Below are positions 1 to 6,407 of a stretch of DNA of 58,991 nucleotides, one piece after another. Both the position numbers and the translations under genes were made by a program. How positions within the stretch are numbered: position 1 is the stretch's first letter; every line of letters starts with the position of its first letter. The stretch is from positions 1 to 58,991 of the IMG/VR virus record IMGVR_UViG_3300036862_000046; one strand, written 5' to 3'. This stretch comes from a virus. The notes under the pieces are model-generated. The model ran no database searches and was not told where the DNA came from. It saw nothing but the letters and a program-made list of their open reading frames with translations.

Positions 1-63
1 TACGCCGACGTCCTCGAGTCCCGGTCCTCGGCCGCGGCTCTCGAGGTCCTGGAGCGACCGTGA
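1..63 (+). CDS. 3' end of the thymidylate synthase-like gene (second copy, partial)
   Basis: These are the last 21 codons, including the TGA stop, of the gene complete at 58142..58927. It appears here only because of the 127-bp contig overlap. See the full-length entry for function. Confidence 0.9.
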   Translation, partial: YADVLESRSSAAALEVLERP

Positions 64-127
64 CCCGCAGGCCTCTCCCGATCCGGGTCGCGGCTGTGAT
101 CGTTTACGGCCTCACGTTCTACTTCGC
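1..127. repeat. Terminal direct repeat, left copy (contig overlap)
   Basis: Bases 1-127 are identical to 58865-58991. The repeat contains the 3' end of the thymidylate synthase-like gene and the 5' end of the next small gene, so it is ordinary coding sequence seen twice. A perfect 127-bp overlap is what a de Bruijn assembler run at k=127 leaves when a contig closes on itself. I read it as evidence of a circular assembly (circular or circularly permuted molecule), not of a packaged terminal repeat. Confidence 0.9.
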
Positions 128-203
128 CTGGTCGTGGGCTAGTACCTGCCTCTCCGAGGCCGAGGCGCGGCGGATCTTCCTTCACGACCTGAATACCCCG
201 TGA
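60..203 (+). CDS. Small single-span membrane protein (47 aa)
   Basis: A GTG start overlaps the stop of the preceding gene (GTGA), and the stop overlaps the next gene's GTG, a chain typical of this genome. The product has a short basic N-terminus (TRRPLPIR), then one hydrophobic stretch of about 20 residues (VAAVIVYGLTFYFAWSWAS), then a charged tail. I see a likely inner-membrane peptide and recognise no family. The gene is continuous across the contig join. Confidence 0.6.
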   Translation: MTRRPLPIRVAAVIVYGLTFYFAWSWASTCLSEAEARRIFLHDLNTP

Positions 204-571
204 GCTGGCGCAGGGTCCACCAGGCGCACGACCGGTTGAGGGCGCGGTACTTCCTTCACGCCGAGGAGCCGCTGCGCGTGCCGCCTGTAGCCTCGGACCT
301 CATCTGGTACTGGCTCCCGTCCGGGTCACCCTGGCACGCCTGCACTGAGTTCGACGAGGAGCACGACGCCTTCTCGGTCGGCCTGAACGTCGACCTCCGC
401 AGATCCTGGGGCTTCCTCGTCACGTCCCTGCTCCACGAGCTGACGCACATGCGGGTCTACTCCGTCGCGCCGGGCCAGGTGTGCGGGCACGGGCGAGGCC
501 GTCCGATCCGGAGCCGGATCTGGCGGGCCGAGACGGCTCGTCTGGCGTGCCTCGGCGCCCCTATTCTGTAG
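200..571 (+). CDS. HExxH-motif predicted metalloprotease-like protein
   Basis: A 123-aa protein with a zinc-binding HExxH helix, LLHELTHMR, at H79-E80-H83. This is the pattern of SprT/WLM-type and other gluzincin-like minimal metalloproteases. The N-terminal half is rich in aromatic residues and has no signal peptide. The C-terminus contains CGHGRGRP. A third zinc ligand is not obvious. It starts at GTG overlapping the upstream stop. It is one of five HExxH proteins in this genome. Substrate unknown; catalytic activity is inferred only from the motif. Confidence 0.6.
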   Translation: MSWRRVHQAHDRLRARYFLHAEEPLRVPPVASDLIWYWLPSGSPWHACTEFDEEHDAFSVGLNVDLRRSWGFLVTSLLHELTHMRVYSVAPGQVCGHGRGRPIRSRIWRAETARLACLGAPIL

Positions 572-579
572 GAATATTG

Positions 580-594
580 CCTAGAAACTCTAGG
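580..594. promoter_or_regulatory. Inverted repeat CCTAGA-N3-TCTAGG upstream of an early promoter
   Basis: A perfect 6-bp inverted repeat with a 3-nt centre (AAC) lies between the HExxH gene and the leaderless promoter at 622..650. The same half-sites and spacing recur at 4985..4999 upstream of the promoter at 5011..5039. It could be an operator or a small transcript-end hairpin; the sequence does not decide. Confidence 0.4.
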
Positions 595-621
595 ACTTAC
601 GGGCACAGACTCATTTTCTTG

Positions 622-650
622 TGTACATGGGTTCTCAACGGTGGTAAGAT
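622..650 (+). promoter_or_regulatory. Early leaderless promoter (copy 1)
   Basis: TGTACA at 622-627, a 17-bp spacer, then TGG-TAAGAT with the hexamer at 645-650. The ATG follows after 7 nt and no Shine-Dalgarno sequence is present, so the transcript would start at or next to the ATG. The arrangement is shared with 1352..1380, 1856..1884, 3784..3813 and 5011..5039. Confidence 0.75.
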
Positions 651-657
651 TCCTCTC

Positions 658-849
658 ATGAGCAACCAAGCTAAGATGGTCGAAGAGACACTGACTGACG
701 GCTCCAAGATGTACGACGTGATTCTCACGCCCGACCAACAGCCGGGCGATCCAGGACGGCGCATCCGCATCGCCATGCCGACTGAGCGGGAGGCCCGCGA
801 GCTTCAGGACTCGCTCAACGAGGCCGTCTCGGTTGTGGACCTCGGCTAA
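658..849 (+). CDS. Small early protein with MSN-x-AK leader (63 aa)
   Basis: I chose the ATG at 658 because it sits 7 nt after the -10 box of a promoter cassette. An upstream in-frame start would read through the promoter. The product is small and acidic with no recognisable domain. Its N-terminus (MSNQAKM) matches those of the genes at 1891 and 5046 (MSNEANT, MSNEAKT), so promoter and first codons appear to have been copied together. Its stop overlaps the next ATG. Confidence 0.75.
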   Translation: MSNQAKMVEETLTDGSKMYDVILTPDQQPGDPGRRIRIAMPTEREARELQDSLNEAVSVVDLG

Positions 850-1091
850 TGACGACCCAAGGCTGGGACGACGGCGCGGTGGACGCCTGGTACCGCGGGC
901 CGGACTCCGATGAGCCGGAGAATGCCGGTCACATCTTCGAGGACGACGAGGAGGACGACATGGAACTGCCGATCCTGGACGAGGGCTGCGCGTGGTGCGG
1001 AGATACGATCCCGCCATCCACGCACGAAGGCCCTCCATCCTTGCTATTCTGCTCCTCCGAGTGTGCGCTCTCGGACGCCGGGCTGCTCTGA
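849..1091 (+). CDS. Small acidic zinc-finger-like protein (80 aa)
   Basis: The start overlaps the previous stop (TAATG). The first 45 residues are strongly acidic. The C-terminal half has CAWC and FCSSEC, a CxxC...CxxxC treble-clef-like zinc site. Such two-knuckle proteins are common among phage early proteins and often bind host proteins or nucleic acid. No specific function can be assigned. Confidence 0.65.
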   Translation: MTTQGWDDGAVDAWYRGPDSDEPENAGHIFEDDEEDDMELPILDEGCAWCGDTIPPSTHEGPPSLLFCSSECALSDAGLL

Positions 1092-1234
1092 TGAAAGCCC
1101 GGCTGGAGTTCCCCAAGACCCTTCGCCTCCGTCGCCCGAAGACGGCGCCGGCGCCACACGCGACCTGGACGCCAGACGGTAACCTCGCGGCGAAGGCTCA
1201 GCACGAGCGCGCCGCGGCGAGGAGGACGAAGTGA
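1091..1234 (+). CDS. Small basic protein (47 aa), unknown
   Basis: The ATG at 1091 overlaps the stop of the preceding gene (TGATG), which is why I preferred it to an upstream GTG. The product is highly basic (MKARLEFPKTLRLRRPK..., ending AAARRTK), suggesting nucleic-acid contact, but no domain is recognised. Its stop overlaps the GTG of the next gene. Confidence 0.55.
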   Translation: MKARLEFPKTLRLRRPKTAPAPHATWTPDGNLAAKAQHERAAARRTK

Positions 1235-1347
1235 CGATCCTCCTGTTCCTCTTCTGGGGCCTCGCATGCTTCGTCGCCGGCGCCGCGTGGCATCGGGCGG
1301 GCGTAGCCAGGGACCGGCGCGGCAACGCCATGACTTACACCTACTGA
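1231..1347 (+). CDS. Small membrane protein (38 aa)
   Basis: A GTG start overlaps the upstream stop (GTGA), preceded by GAGGAGG. The product begins with a hydrophobic span (TILLFLFWGLACFVAGAAW) followed by a short basic tail, so it is probably a single-span membrane peptide. No family is recognised. It ends just before the promoter cassette at 1352..1380. Confidence 0.55.
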   Translation: MTILLFLFWGLACFVAGAAWHRAGVARDRRGNAMTYTY

Positions 1348-1351
1348 GGAT

Positions 1352-1380
1352 TGGACACCCCGAGCATTTCGAGGTACGAT
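1352..1380 (+). promoter_or_regulatory. Early leaderless promoter (copy 2)
   Basis: TGGACA at 1352-1357, a 17-bp spacer, TACGAT at 1375-1380, then 7 nt (CTTTCTC) to the ATG at 1388. No Shine-Dalgarno site. Same layout as the other early promoter copies. Confidence 0.7.
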
Positions 1381-1387
1381 CTTTCTC

Positions 1388-1834
1388 ATGAGAAACGCCT
1401 TCGCTTTCACGCTCCTCACTCTGACCCTCGCGGCGACCGCTTACGCGGAGGTCAAGGTCGTCGACCCCGCTCTCCGGGAGGCCATCTCCTCCGCCCTGGT
1501 CGACGCCGGCAAGCTGGTAGACGACGAGAAGTGCGCCGTGACCTTCGGCAAGGACAAGCGGGTCACGGCAGCTCATCTCGCGGAACTCAACTGGTTCGAC
1601 GCGACCGAGTACCCTGGTGACCCCTGCGGCGGTGCTCGAGGGCTCTACGCCTTCACGCAGGTAGGGGCCAGAGCGGTCGCGGTCTGCCCGGGCGTCTTCC
1701 TGGCCGCGGACTCCCCGCGCCGCGCGGTCGTCCTCCTCCACGAGGCGTTCCACACGGTGGGACTGAGAGAGCGGGACGACGCCGACTCGCGGAGAATCAC
1801 CGAGAAGATCCTGAGGACCTGCCGTAAACCCTAG
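1388..1834 (+). CDS. Secreted HExxH metalloprotease-like protein
   Basis: A 148-aa protein with a clear Sec signal peptide (MRNAFAFTLLTLTLAATAYA, cleavage after AYA). Near the C-terminus is LLHEAFHTVGL, an HExxH motif at H118-E119-H122 followed two residues later by the VG seen in many zincin helices. There are four cysteines in the mature part (CAV, PCGG, VCPG, TCRKP), consistent with disulfides outside the cytoplasm. I infer an exported small zinc peptidase, perhaps acting on the envelope; its target is unknown. Start fixed by the leaderless promoter 7 nt upstream. Confidence 0.65.
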   Translation: MRNAFAFTLLTLTLAATAYAEVKVVDPALREAISSALVDAGKLVDDEKCAVTFGKDKRVTAAHLAELNWFDATEYPGDPCGGARGLYAFTQVGARAVAVCPGVFLAADSPRRAVVLLHEAFHTVGLRERDDADSRRITEKILRTCRKP

Positions 1835-1855
1835 AGCCGTAAGACACTATTCTTG

Positions 1856-1884
1856 TGGACACGTCTCAAGAAGGGTGGTAAGAT
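1856..1884 (+). promoter_or_regulatory. Early leaderless promoter (copy 3)
   Basis: TGGACA at 1856-1861, 17-bp spacer, TAAGAT at 1879-1884 preceded by GTGG, then CTTCTC and the ATG at 1891. Nearly identical to copies 1 and 5, including the first codons downstream. Confidence 0.75.
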
Positions 1885-1890
1885 CTTCTC

Positions 1891-2100
1891 ATGAGCAACG
1901 AAGCCAACACGGCCCGCCCGACCTACCACCGCTGCTGCATCTGCCGAACGGTCCAGGTCCCCGGCGCCACGACGCGAGTTCACGAGTCGGTCCTCGGGAT
2001 CTCCAAGGAGACCCCGTTCTCCTGGCCGACCGCCGGGATCTCCGACGGGCTCTGTCCCGACCCGGTCTGCAAGACGCGTCTCCTCTCGGGGAATTTCTGA
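1891..2100 (+). CDS. Zinc-ribbon-like early protein with MSNEA leader (69 aa)
   Basis: ATG 6 nt after the -10 box. It begins MSNEANT, the shared leader of the promoter cassette, and carries CCIC near residue 15 and CPDPVC near residue 56, a plausible four-cysteine zinc site. Its stop overlaps the next gene's ATG. Function unknown. Confidence 0.7.
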   Translation: MSNEANTARPTYHRCCICRTVQVPGATTRVHESVLGISKETPFSWPTAGISDGLCPDPVCKTRLLSGNF

Positions 2101-2378
2101 TGCCGGGCGGATGGGACGAACAGGAGGCAGCCATCGTGAGCGAAAAGAACGAGTATCGGCCGATCTCTCACGCGACCATCGTGACGAAGCGCGCCGACCG
2201 ACGGATCATGGGCGGATCGGGCGTCCGGGTCAACCTATGCGGAGCGGCTCCGACTATCTATGACGTCCTTATCCGGAACTTCCAGCGCCTCGCCCATCCC
2301 TGCCCAGAGTGTGCGCGTCTCGTCTCTAACCTCAACCACGCATCCCGCTTCGGCGCCGGTACGAGGTATTCCAAATGA
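2100..2378 (+). CDS. Small protein (92 aa), unknown, CPEC motif
   Basis: The ATG at 2100 overlaps the upstream stop (TGATG). The N-terminal part is hydrophilic, with one cysteine mid-protein and HPCPECARLV near the C-terminus, suggesting a small metal site. A GTG at 2136 is a weaker alternative start. No family recognised; part of the early co-transcribed block. Confidence 0.6.
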   Translation: MPGGWDEQEAAIVSEKNEYRPISHATIVTKRADRRIMGGSGVRVNLCGAAPTIYDVLIRNFQRLAHPCPECARLVSNLNHASRFGAGTRYSK

Positions 2379-2596
2379 CCCCCGACGGCCTCTTCCGCCT
2401 CAGCGTCCGACACCCGGACTACTCCCTGCAGATGCGCGGCCGGGACTTCGAGGCCGAACGTTTCGAGGACGCGCGCCGCCTGGCGCTGATCATCGCGGAC
2501 GTGAGACGCGGAGCCGTGGTCTTCGTCGAGCAGTACGGCAAACACGTGTGGGCCTCCGACGGGCGAACCTGCCCGGCCGCGCCCGAGGAGTTCTGA
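2375..2596 (+). CDS. Small protein (73 aa), unknown
   Basis: ATGA overlap with the previous stop. The sequence predicts a small beta-rich domain (DGLFRLSVRHPDYSLQMRGR) with an alpha helix in the middle. No motif recognised. Confidence 0.6.
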   Translation: MTPDGLFRLSVRHPDYSLQMRGRDFEAERFEDARRLALIIADVRRGAVVFVEQYGKHVWASDGRTCPAAPEEF

Positions 2597-2994
2597 TGAC
2601 CGACCTCGCGTTGGCTCTCTGTCCTCACGACCTCGCCTTCGACGACTGCCTCCGGTGCGCGAACCGCCTCCGCGGCGCGCTCGGACTCCGGTCCGTCTGC
2701 TTCGCGTGTGGCCGCGACCGGGACCACGACCAGGACGCGTGCCTCCGGACCTGGCTCGCTGAGATCCGGAAGCTGGCGCCGACCGCGGCACATCGTCCGC
2801 TCCGGGAGTCCGATGTCCCTGGATACGCGCCTCACGTCTGCGCGCCTTGCCTCCGACCGCACATCGGAGACTACTTCGACCGCTTAGGCGACTACCGTCC
2901 GCCCAGTCCACGGGAATGGCGCTGGGATCCCGGACCCTCTGCAGAGGAAAGGAACGAGAGCGTAAACACTGCCATGCGGATGATGCGCAAATGA
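2596..2994 (+). CDS. Cysteine-rich early protein (132 aa)
   Basis: The ATG at 2596 overlaps the upstream stop (TGATG). Eight cysteines occur in the pairs CPHD-DDCLRC, CFACG and CAPC, so it probably binds one or two zinc ions. The C-terminus is polar with PPSPREWRW. No enzyme motif. Start chosen by overlap; longer in-frame upstream sequence belongs to other genes' frames. Confidence 0.6.
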   Translation: MTDLALALCPHDLAFDDCLRCANRLRGALGLRSVCFACGRDRDHDQDACLRTWLAEIRKLAPTAAHRPLRESDVPGYAPHVCAPCLRPHIGDYFDRLGDYRPPSPREWRWDPGPSAEERNESVNTAMRMMRK

Positions 2995-3209
2995 GCCACC
3001 CTCCGCAGCTCGGACCGGGCTTCTGTGCGTACAAGGATACGATCCTCGGTCGGAAGCTCCGGTGCATAGGTAGCCTGCTCGTGGGCCGAGGGTACTTCGT
3101 CTCGGAGCCTCGGGACCTGTACGCGTGCCGGCAGCACGCAGCGCAGCGGCAACGGGTCGGGGCGGGACAGGTCGTGTTCGTTGAAGTTCATCCCGGACGA
3201 TCGGAATGA
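2991..3209 (+). CDS. Small zinc-finger-like protein (72 aa)
   Basis: ATGA overlap. Three cysteines and one histidine are arranged as FCAYKDT, LRCIG, YACRQH, consistent with a small zinc knuckle. Its stop overlaps the start of the cell wall hydrolase. Function unknown. Confidence 0.55.
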   Translation: MSHPPQLGPGFCAYKDTILGRKLRCIGSLLVGRGYFVSEPRDLYACRQHAAQRQRVGAGQVVFVEVHPGRSE

Positions 3210-3760
3210 AGGCGTACGCGGTGCTCTTCGCCCTCGCCGTCCTCGTGTCGTGGAAGTCGTTCGACCCGGGTCCGCTCCCGCCCGTCCACGCCCTCCAGGG
3301 ACTAGACCGTGTCCGATACCCGACCAGCTTCAGCCGTAACGTGGCAGCGGGAGTGGGCGGCTGGTCCCTGGAGGACGCGGACTGGGCGGCGGTGACCGCG
3401 ATCGAGGAGGCTCCGCCTGAGGGACGGGTCGCGGTGCTCTGGGTTATCCGGCGTAGGATGCGAGCGTGCGGTTGCAGTGCGGAGGCTGTCGTGCGCGCGG
3501 ACCTCCAGTTTCAACCCTGGCGACAGGGGAGCAAGGTCCGGAGGATGATTCGACGGCTCGCAGTCCCTGACCGGGAGACGCTCGAGGTCGCGGTCCTCGC
3601 GGCGCGAGTTCTCGCCGGCGGGATACCGGACCCCACGGACGGCGCCACGCACTTCCACGCGGAGTGGGCGGAGCCGGCCTGGGCCCCCGCGATGCTCCGG
3701 ACCGCGACGGTGGCAGGAAGCGTCTTCTACAGACGCCCTCCTAAGGCGTTGATCTTCTAG
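3206..3760 (+). CDS. SleB-type cell wall hydrolase (lysin)
   Basis: A 184-aa protein with an N-terminal signal/anchor (MKAYAVLFALAVLVSW) and a C-terminal domain matching the Hydrolase_2/SleB family. Features are the helix around AIEEAPPEGRVAVLWVIRRR, corresponding to the family's E-A-R-G-E-x2-x-G...AVxxVxxNR, then DPTDGATHFHAEW and a final FYRR. SleB enzymes are lytic transglycosylases acting on peptidoglycan, so this is a likely endolysin or muramidase exported by its own leader. It lies in the early half, far from the structural genes, which is unusual for a lysin; a role in entry or host takeover is possible. Confidence 0.75.
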   Translation: MKAYAVLFALAVLVSWKSFDPGPLPPVHALQGLDRVRYPTSFSRNVAAGVGGWSLEDADWAAVTAIEEAPPEGRVAVLWVIRRRMRACGCSAEAVVRADLQFQPWRQGSKVRRMIRRLAVPDRETLEVAVLAARVLAGGIPDPTDGATHFHAEWAEPAWAPAMLRTATVAGSVFYRRPPKALIF

Positions 3761-3783
3761 GTACTATTCCTCTCACTTTTTGT

Positions 3784-3813
3784 TGGACACCGTTCTCACG
3801 CCCGTGGTATAGT
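3784..3813 (+). promoter_or_regulatory. Early leaderless promoter (copy 4)
   Basis: TGGACA at 3784-3789, an 18-bp spacer, TATAGT at 3808-3813 preceded by GTGG, then 6 nt to the ATG at 3820. No Shine-Dalgarno site. Confidence 0.7.
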
Positions 3814-3819
3814 TCTCAC

Positions 3820-4635
3820 ATGGAAAATGAAGCCAAGACATACGGACTCCTCCACCCCGACGACGTCCTTCTCTTCCACGAGGTCGCCGCTGCCATGCGC
3901 CGGGTCGCGCGGCGCTACGACCTCGCCCTCGCGGCCGTCACCGGCCACCCGAAGCCGGACTACCGGACTTCGCCCCTCGGTGACTGCTCGAGGGACGGCC
4001 ACATCCGGCTCGTCCTCCGCGGCCAGGCGGCCGGACAGTGGGACGCCGAACCTCGCCGGCCCGAGGACGTATGGGACACCGCGGCCCACGAGCTGGCTCA
4101 CCTCCGCCACCACAACCACGGCGTGGCCTTCCAGGAGTTCGAGGAGGAGATGCGGGAGGCGGTCCGGAACCAGTCCGAGGACCACCGGGAGAAGATCCTT
4201 CGCAAGGTCGTGAAGCTCCAGGCGCAGCGGGACTCCGAGGCCAAACTGGGAAATGCCGAGGCAGCCGAGGCCTTCGCCTCCGCCGTCAACCGGATGCTCC
4301 TGGACTACGAGCTCTCCCCGACGGACGTCGACTACGCCCGAACGGCCGCGGACGACCCGGTCGTCGAGATCGGGGGCAGACCTGGCAGCCTACAAGATCG
4401 AGATGAAGGAGCGACGGGTCGCCTGGCAGGAGTCCCTGGCGCGGGTCGTCGCCTCCTCGCATCTATGTACCTTCCTGATCCGCAGCGGATCCAACCGTAT
4501 CTGGTTCGTCGGGACGCGGTCCCACGCGACGGTGGCGGAGTACGTCTACGGCACCCTCGTCCCCGCGGCACAGGAAGATGGCGGACGACGAGTACGTCAA
4601 GTTCTTCTACGAGTGCCGGGACGCCGGGGACGTGA
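3820..4635 (+). CDS. HExxH domain plus DUF2786 N-part; frame probably breaks near 4372
   Basis: Residues 1-110 carry an SprT/WLM-like HExxH helix (AAHELAHLRHH, H90-E91-H94). Residues about 127-175 match DUF2786: EKILRKVVKLQ, then EAAEAFASAVNRMLLDYELSPTDVD. After ILE370-coding bases (GEIGG region, about 4370) the reading frame loses protein-like character: the next 85 codons are low-complexity R/G/P/S/T. The expected continuation is in the +1 frame (4376..4577) and then again +1 (4578..4982). A G5 run at 4372-4376 marks the first break. Either a frameshifted gene, a recoding event, or three overlapping genes. N-terminus MENEAKT matches the early leader family. Confidence 0.6.
   Translation: MENEAKTYGLLHPDDVLLFHEVAAAMRRVARRYDLALAAVTGHPKPDYRTSPLGDCSRDGHIRLVLRGQAAGQWDAEPRRPEDVWDTAAHELAHLRHHNHGVAFQEFEEEMREAVRNQSEDHREKILRKVVKLQAQRDSEAKLGNAEAAEAFASAVNRMLLDYELSPTDVDYARTAADDPVVEIGGRPGSLQDRDEGATGRLAGVPGAGRRLLASMYLPDPQRIQPYLVRRDAVPRDGGGVRLRHPRPRGTGRWRTTSTSSSSTSAGTPGT
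4376..4577 (+). other. Frame-shifted central segment of the DUF2786/DUF7168-type protein
   Basis: In the +1 frame relative to the preceding gene this stretch reads ADLAAYKIEMKERRVAWQ, then SHLCTFLIRSGSNRIWFVG, then TVAEYVYGTLVPAAQE. This is the kind of sequence that follows DUF2786 in intact homologues. The first possible start inside it is an ATG at 4403 with no clear Shine-Dalgarno site. I list it as coding-like sequence without a secure start. Confidence 0.45.
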
Positions 4636-4982
4636 CCCGTGCCCGCGGCTTCCGCCCGGCCTGGCTCGACGCATTCGTAGGCCGGATCGCCGAGCGGTTC
4701 AAGGAGGAGCGCGCCCGCGCGGTCGCCGCCAACCCGTCCCCAGTGGATGCGCCCGGTACCGGTCCCTCCACTGCCCTCCTCCGGCTCGACCAGTCCCTCG
4801 TCAAGGTCCGGGCGTACATAGACGAGAAATTCCAACGGAAGGCGCGGTACTCCTCGGCCCTGAACGGAGGCCGTTCGAGCCACGCTGAAGGCCGCGCGCG
4901 TGGCCGATCCGCCGCGGACCGGATGCAGCTCGGGCGACGCGGGGTCGAGCCGGCCAAGGGCCCACGTGGGCTGCTCTCCTAA
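4578..4982 (+). CDS. C-terminal part of the DUF2786/DUF7168-type protein
   Basis: The ATG at 4578 (MADDEYVKFFYECRDAG) opens a third frame, again +1 relative to the segment before it. The RARGFRPAWLDAFVGRIAERFKEE region fits the C-terminal domain found after DUF2786. Residues after 70 are polar and basic. If the three frames were one gene the protein would be about 385 aa. A separate translation start here is possible but the GGAAG is too close to the ATG to be a good ribosome site. Confidence 0.5.
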   Translation: MADDEYVKFFYECRDAGDVTRARGFRPAWLDAFVGRIAERFKEERARAVAANPSPVDAPGTGPSTALLRLDQSLVKVRAYIDEKFQRKARYSSALNGGRSSHAEGRARGRSAADRMQLGRRGVEPAKGPRGLLS

Positions 4983-4984
4983 GT

Positions 4985-4999
4985 CCTAGATCTTCTAGG
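4985..4999. promoter_or_regulatory. Inverted repeat CCTAGA-N3-TCTAGG (second copy)
   Basis: Same 6-bp arms and 3-nt centre (TCT) as at 580..594, ending 11 bp before the -35 box of promoter copy 5. Operator or transcript-end hairpin. Confidence 0.4.
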
Positions 5000-5010
5000 T
5001 AATTCTCCTG

Positions 5011-5039
5011 TGTACATGCTCTCAGATAGGTGGTAAGAT
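5011..5039 (+). promoter_or_regulatory. Early leaderless promoter (copy 5)
   Basis: TGTACA at 5011-5016, 17-bp spacer, TAAGAT at 5034-5039 preceded by GGTGG, then CCTCTC and the ATG at 5046. Closest to copies 1 and 3. Confidence 0.75.
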
Positions 5040-5045
5040 CCTCTC

Positions 5046-5309
5046 ATGAGCAACGAAGCCAAGACGACCGAGATCAAGACGAAGCTCGAAGTAGCAGGTG
5101 AGCCGGTTACCAGGATGACAGCCCTGACCTTGGTCGTCGGAGAAGCCATCCAGAAACTCGGAGAGATCCCGTCCGGTCATCTCTACGCCGCGGTCATGTC
5201 GCGGATCGATCTGGAGACCTACGAGAAGATCATCACGGCCCTCGTCGCCGCGAAACGGGTTCGACGGGACAGGTCACATCTCCTTACCTGGGTCGGGGTG
5301 TCCGCGTGA
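5046..5309 (+). CDS. Small early protein with MSNEAKT leader, possible winged-helix fold (87 aa)
   Basis: Start set by the leaderless promoter. After the shared MSNEAKT leader, the core VGEAIQKLGEIPSGHLYAAVMSRIDLETYEKIITALVAAK... ending HLLTWVG has the helix-turn-helix-wing pattern of small phage proteins. I infer possible DNA or protein binding. Its stop overlaps the GTG of the next gene. Confidence 0.65.
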   Translation: MSNEAKTTEIKTKLEVAGEPVTRMTALTLVVGEAIQKLGEIPSGHLYAAVMSRIDLETYEKIITALVAAKRVRRDRSHLLTWVGVSA

Positions 5310-5914
5310 GCGACCTCTGGGTCAGAGCTAAGAAGCCCGCGGCGCCGGACCCGTCGGTTCTCCGTACCGGTCAGCTGCTGCGAGGCGGGTTCGTCGGCGA
5401 GGTCTGGCAGGTCGAGCACGTCACGGACTGCAGCGCGAAGGTCCGGCAGGTCCTGGGGCGGCACCAGGGTACGACGACGACCTGGGCGCCGTCCTCCGTC
5501 GGTCACCGGTTCGTGACTCCCGAGGAGCTGGAGACGCTGCGGGCGGAGAAGGTGGACGCGAAGGCGACGGACCGGGACGAGACCAGGTGTCTGAGCTGCT
5601 GGCCCGGTGAGACGTCGCACCCGCTCCAGGAGACGGAGGAGTGGTTGGCCCCGGGCCGTGACCCGTTCTGTCCCGACCACCGGGCCTCCGAGGAGACGCT
5701 TCAGAAGGTGGAGCTGGCCGCGACGAGGAAGCGGGTCGTCGAGACACCGGCCGATGTCAAGCGCGTCCTCGAGCTTCGGGCCGGTGGCATGGCCTACCAC
5801 CTGATCGAGCGGGAGATGGGCTGGCCCGACAAGAAGGGCGGGCGGCCGTACAAGATCTGCAAGAACGCGGGGAAGCCGGCTCCGGGTATCCGGCCTAACG
5901 GGAGGAAGTCATGA
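5306..5914 (+). CDS. Protein with C-terminal HTH module (202 aa)
   Basis: A GTG start overlaps the upstream stop. The N-terminal 60 residues look like a small beta domain. The middle has CLSCWPGE and FCPDHRA, a possible zinc site. The C-terminus, VKRVLELRAGGMAYHLIERE then MGWPDKKGGRPY, is a helix-turn-helix-like module clearly related to the one in the protein at 57386 (MGWPDAHGGRTW). I infer a DNA-binding regulator, target unknown. Confidence 0.6.
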   Translation: MSDLWVRAKKPAAPDPSVLRTGQLLRGGFVGEVWQVEHVTDCSAKVRQVLGRHQGTTTTWAPSSVGHRFVTPEELETLRAEKVDAKATDRDETRCLSCWPGETSHPLQETEEWLAPGRDPFCPDHRASEETLQKVELAATRKRVVETPADVKRVLELRAGGMAYHLIEREMGWPDKKGGRPYKICKNAGKPAPGIRPNGRKS

Positions 5915-6105
5915 GCGAACGAACGTGCCACGCCGAGTGCGCCGCGAGGAAGTACTGCGCCGTCCGTCACCGCGAGGTCTGCAAGACCTGGCACGAGGCC
6001 CGGAAGACAGGCGCCGCGACCGCGGAGCAGCTCTCCCAGCAGAAGCGCCTGGCCAAGAACGAGAAGGAGCGCGCCCGTCGCGCCGCCAAGAAGGTCGCCT
6101 CGTGA
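5911..6105 (+). CDS. Small Lys/Arg-rich protein with N-terminal cysteines (64 aa)
   Basis: ATGA overlap. Four cysteines lie in the first 27 residues (CHAEC, YCAV, VCKTW), followed by a long charged helix (KRLAKNEKERARRAAKK). Likely a small zinc-binding, nucleic-acid-contacting protein. No family assigned. Confidence 0.6.
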   Translation: MSERTCHAECAARKYCAVRHREVCKTWHEARKTGAATAEQLSQQKRLAKNEKERARRAAKKVAS

Positions 6106-6407
6106 CCCTCGACCCGGTCGTCCGGGAGTACATCCTGGCCCGACACCTCGTCGACGACCAGAACCCCAGGGTCTTCGACGTCGGAGGGGCACGTCTGAAC
6201 ACCACGGAGTTCAGCGCCTACGTCCTGAAGCGTTACCCGGAACTGCGTCTCAGTCTCCAGACCATGATCACGCAGATCAGTGGCGTCCTCATCTCAGCTG
6301 GGCGTCGTGCTAAGGCCGCGTCGTACTCTCGCCAAGGAGAGACTAGGGGGAAGATCGGCCTGGGTCAGGCCATTAAGCACCCGAGTCTCTACGGCCGGAA
6401 GCTGTGA
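6102..6407 (+). CDS. Small protein (101 aa), unknown
   Basis: The GTG at 6102 overlaps the previous stop (GTGA). The sequence VREYILARHLVDDQNPRVFD then EFSAYVLKRYPELRLSLQTM suggests an all-helical fold, with a basic C-terminus. No motif identifies a function. Confidence 0.6.
   Translation: MTLDPVVREYILARHLVDDQNPRVFDVGGARLNTTEFSAYVLKRYPELRLSLQTMITQISGVLISAGRRAKAASYSRQGETRGKIGLGQAIKHPSLYGRKL

Noticed and set aside
1-127. Packaged direct terminal repeat
   Set aside because: Exactly 127 bp, in the middle of two coupled genes, and no terminase-site features; an assembly overlap is the simpler explanation.
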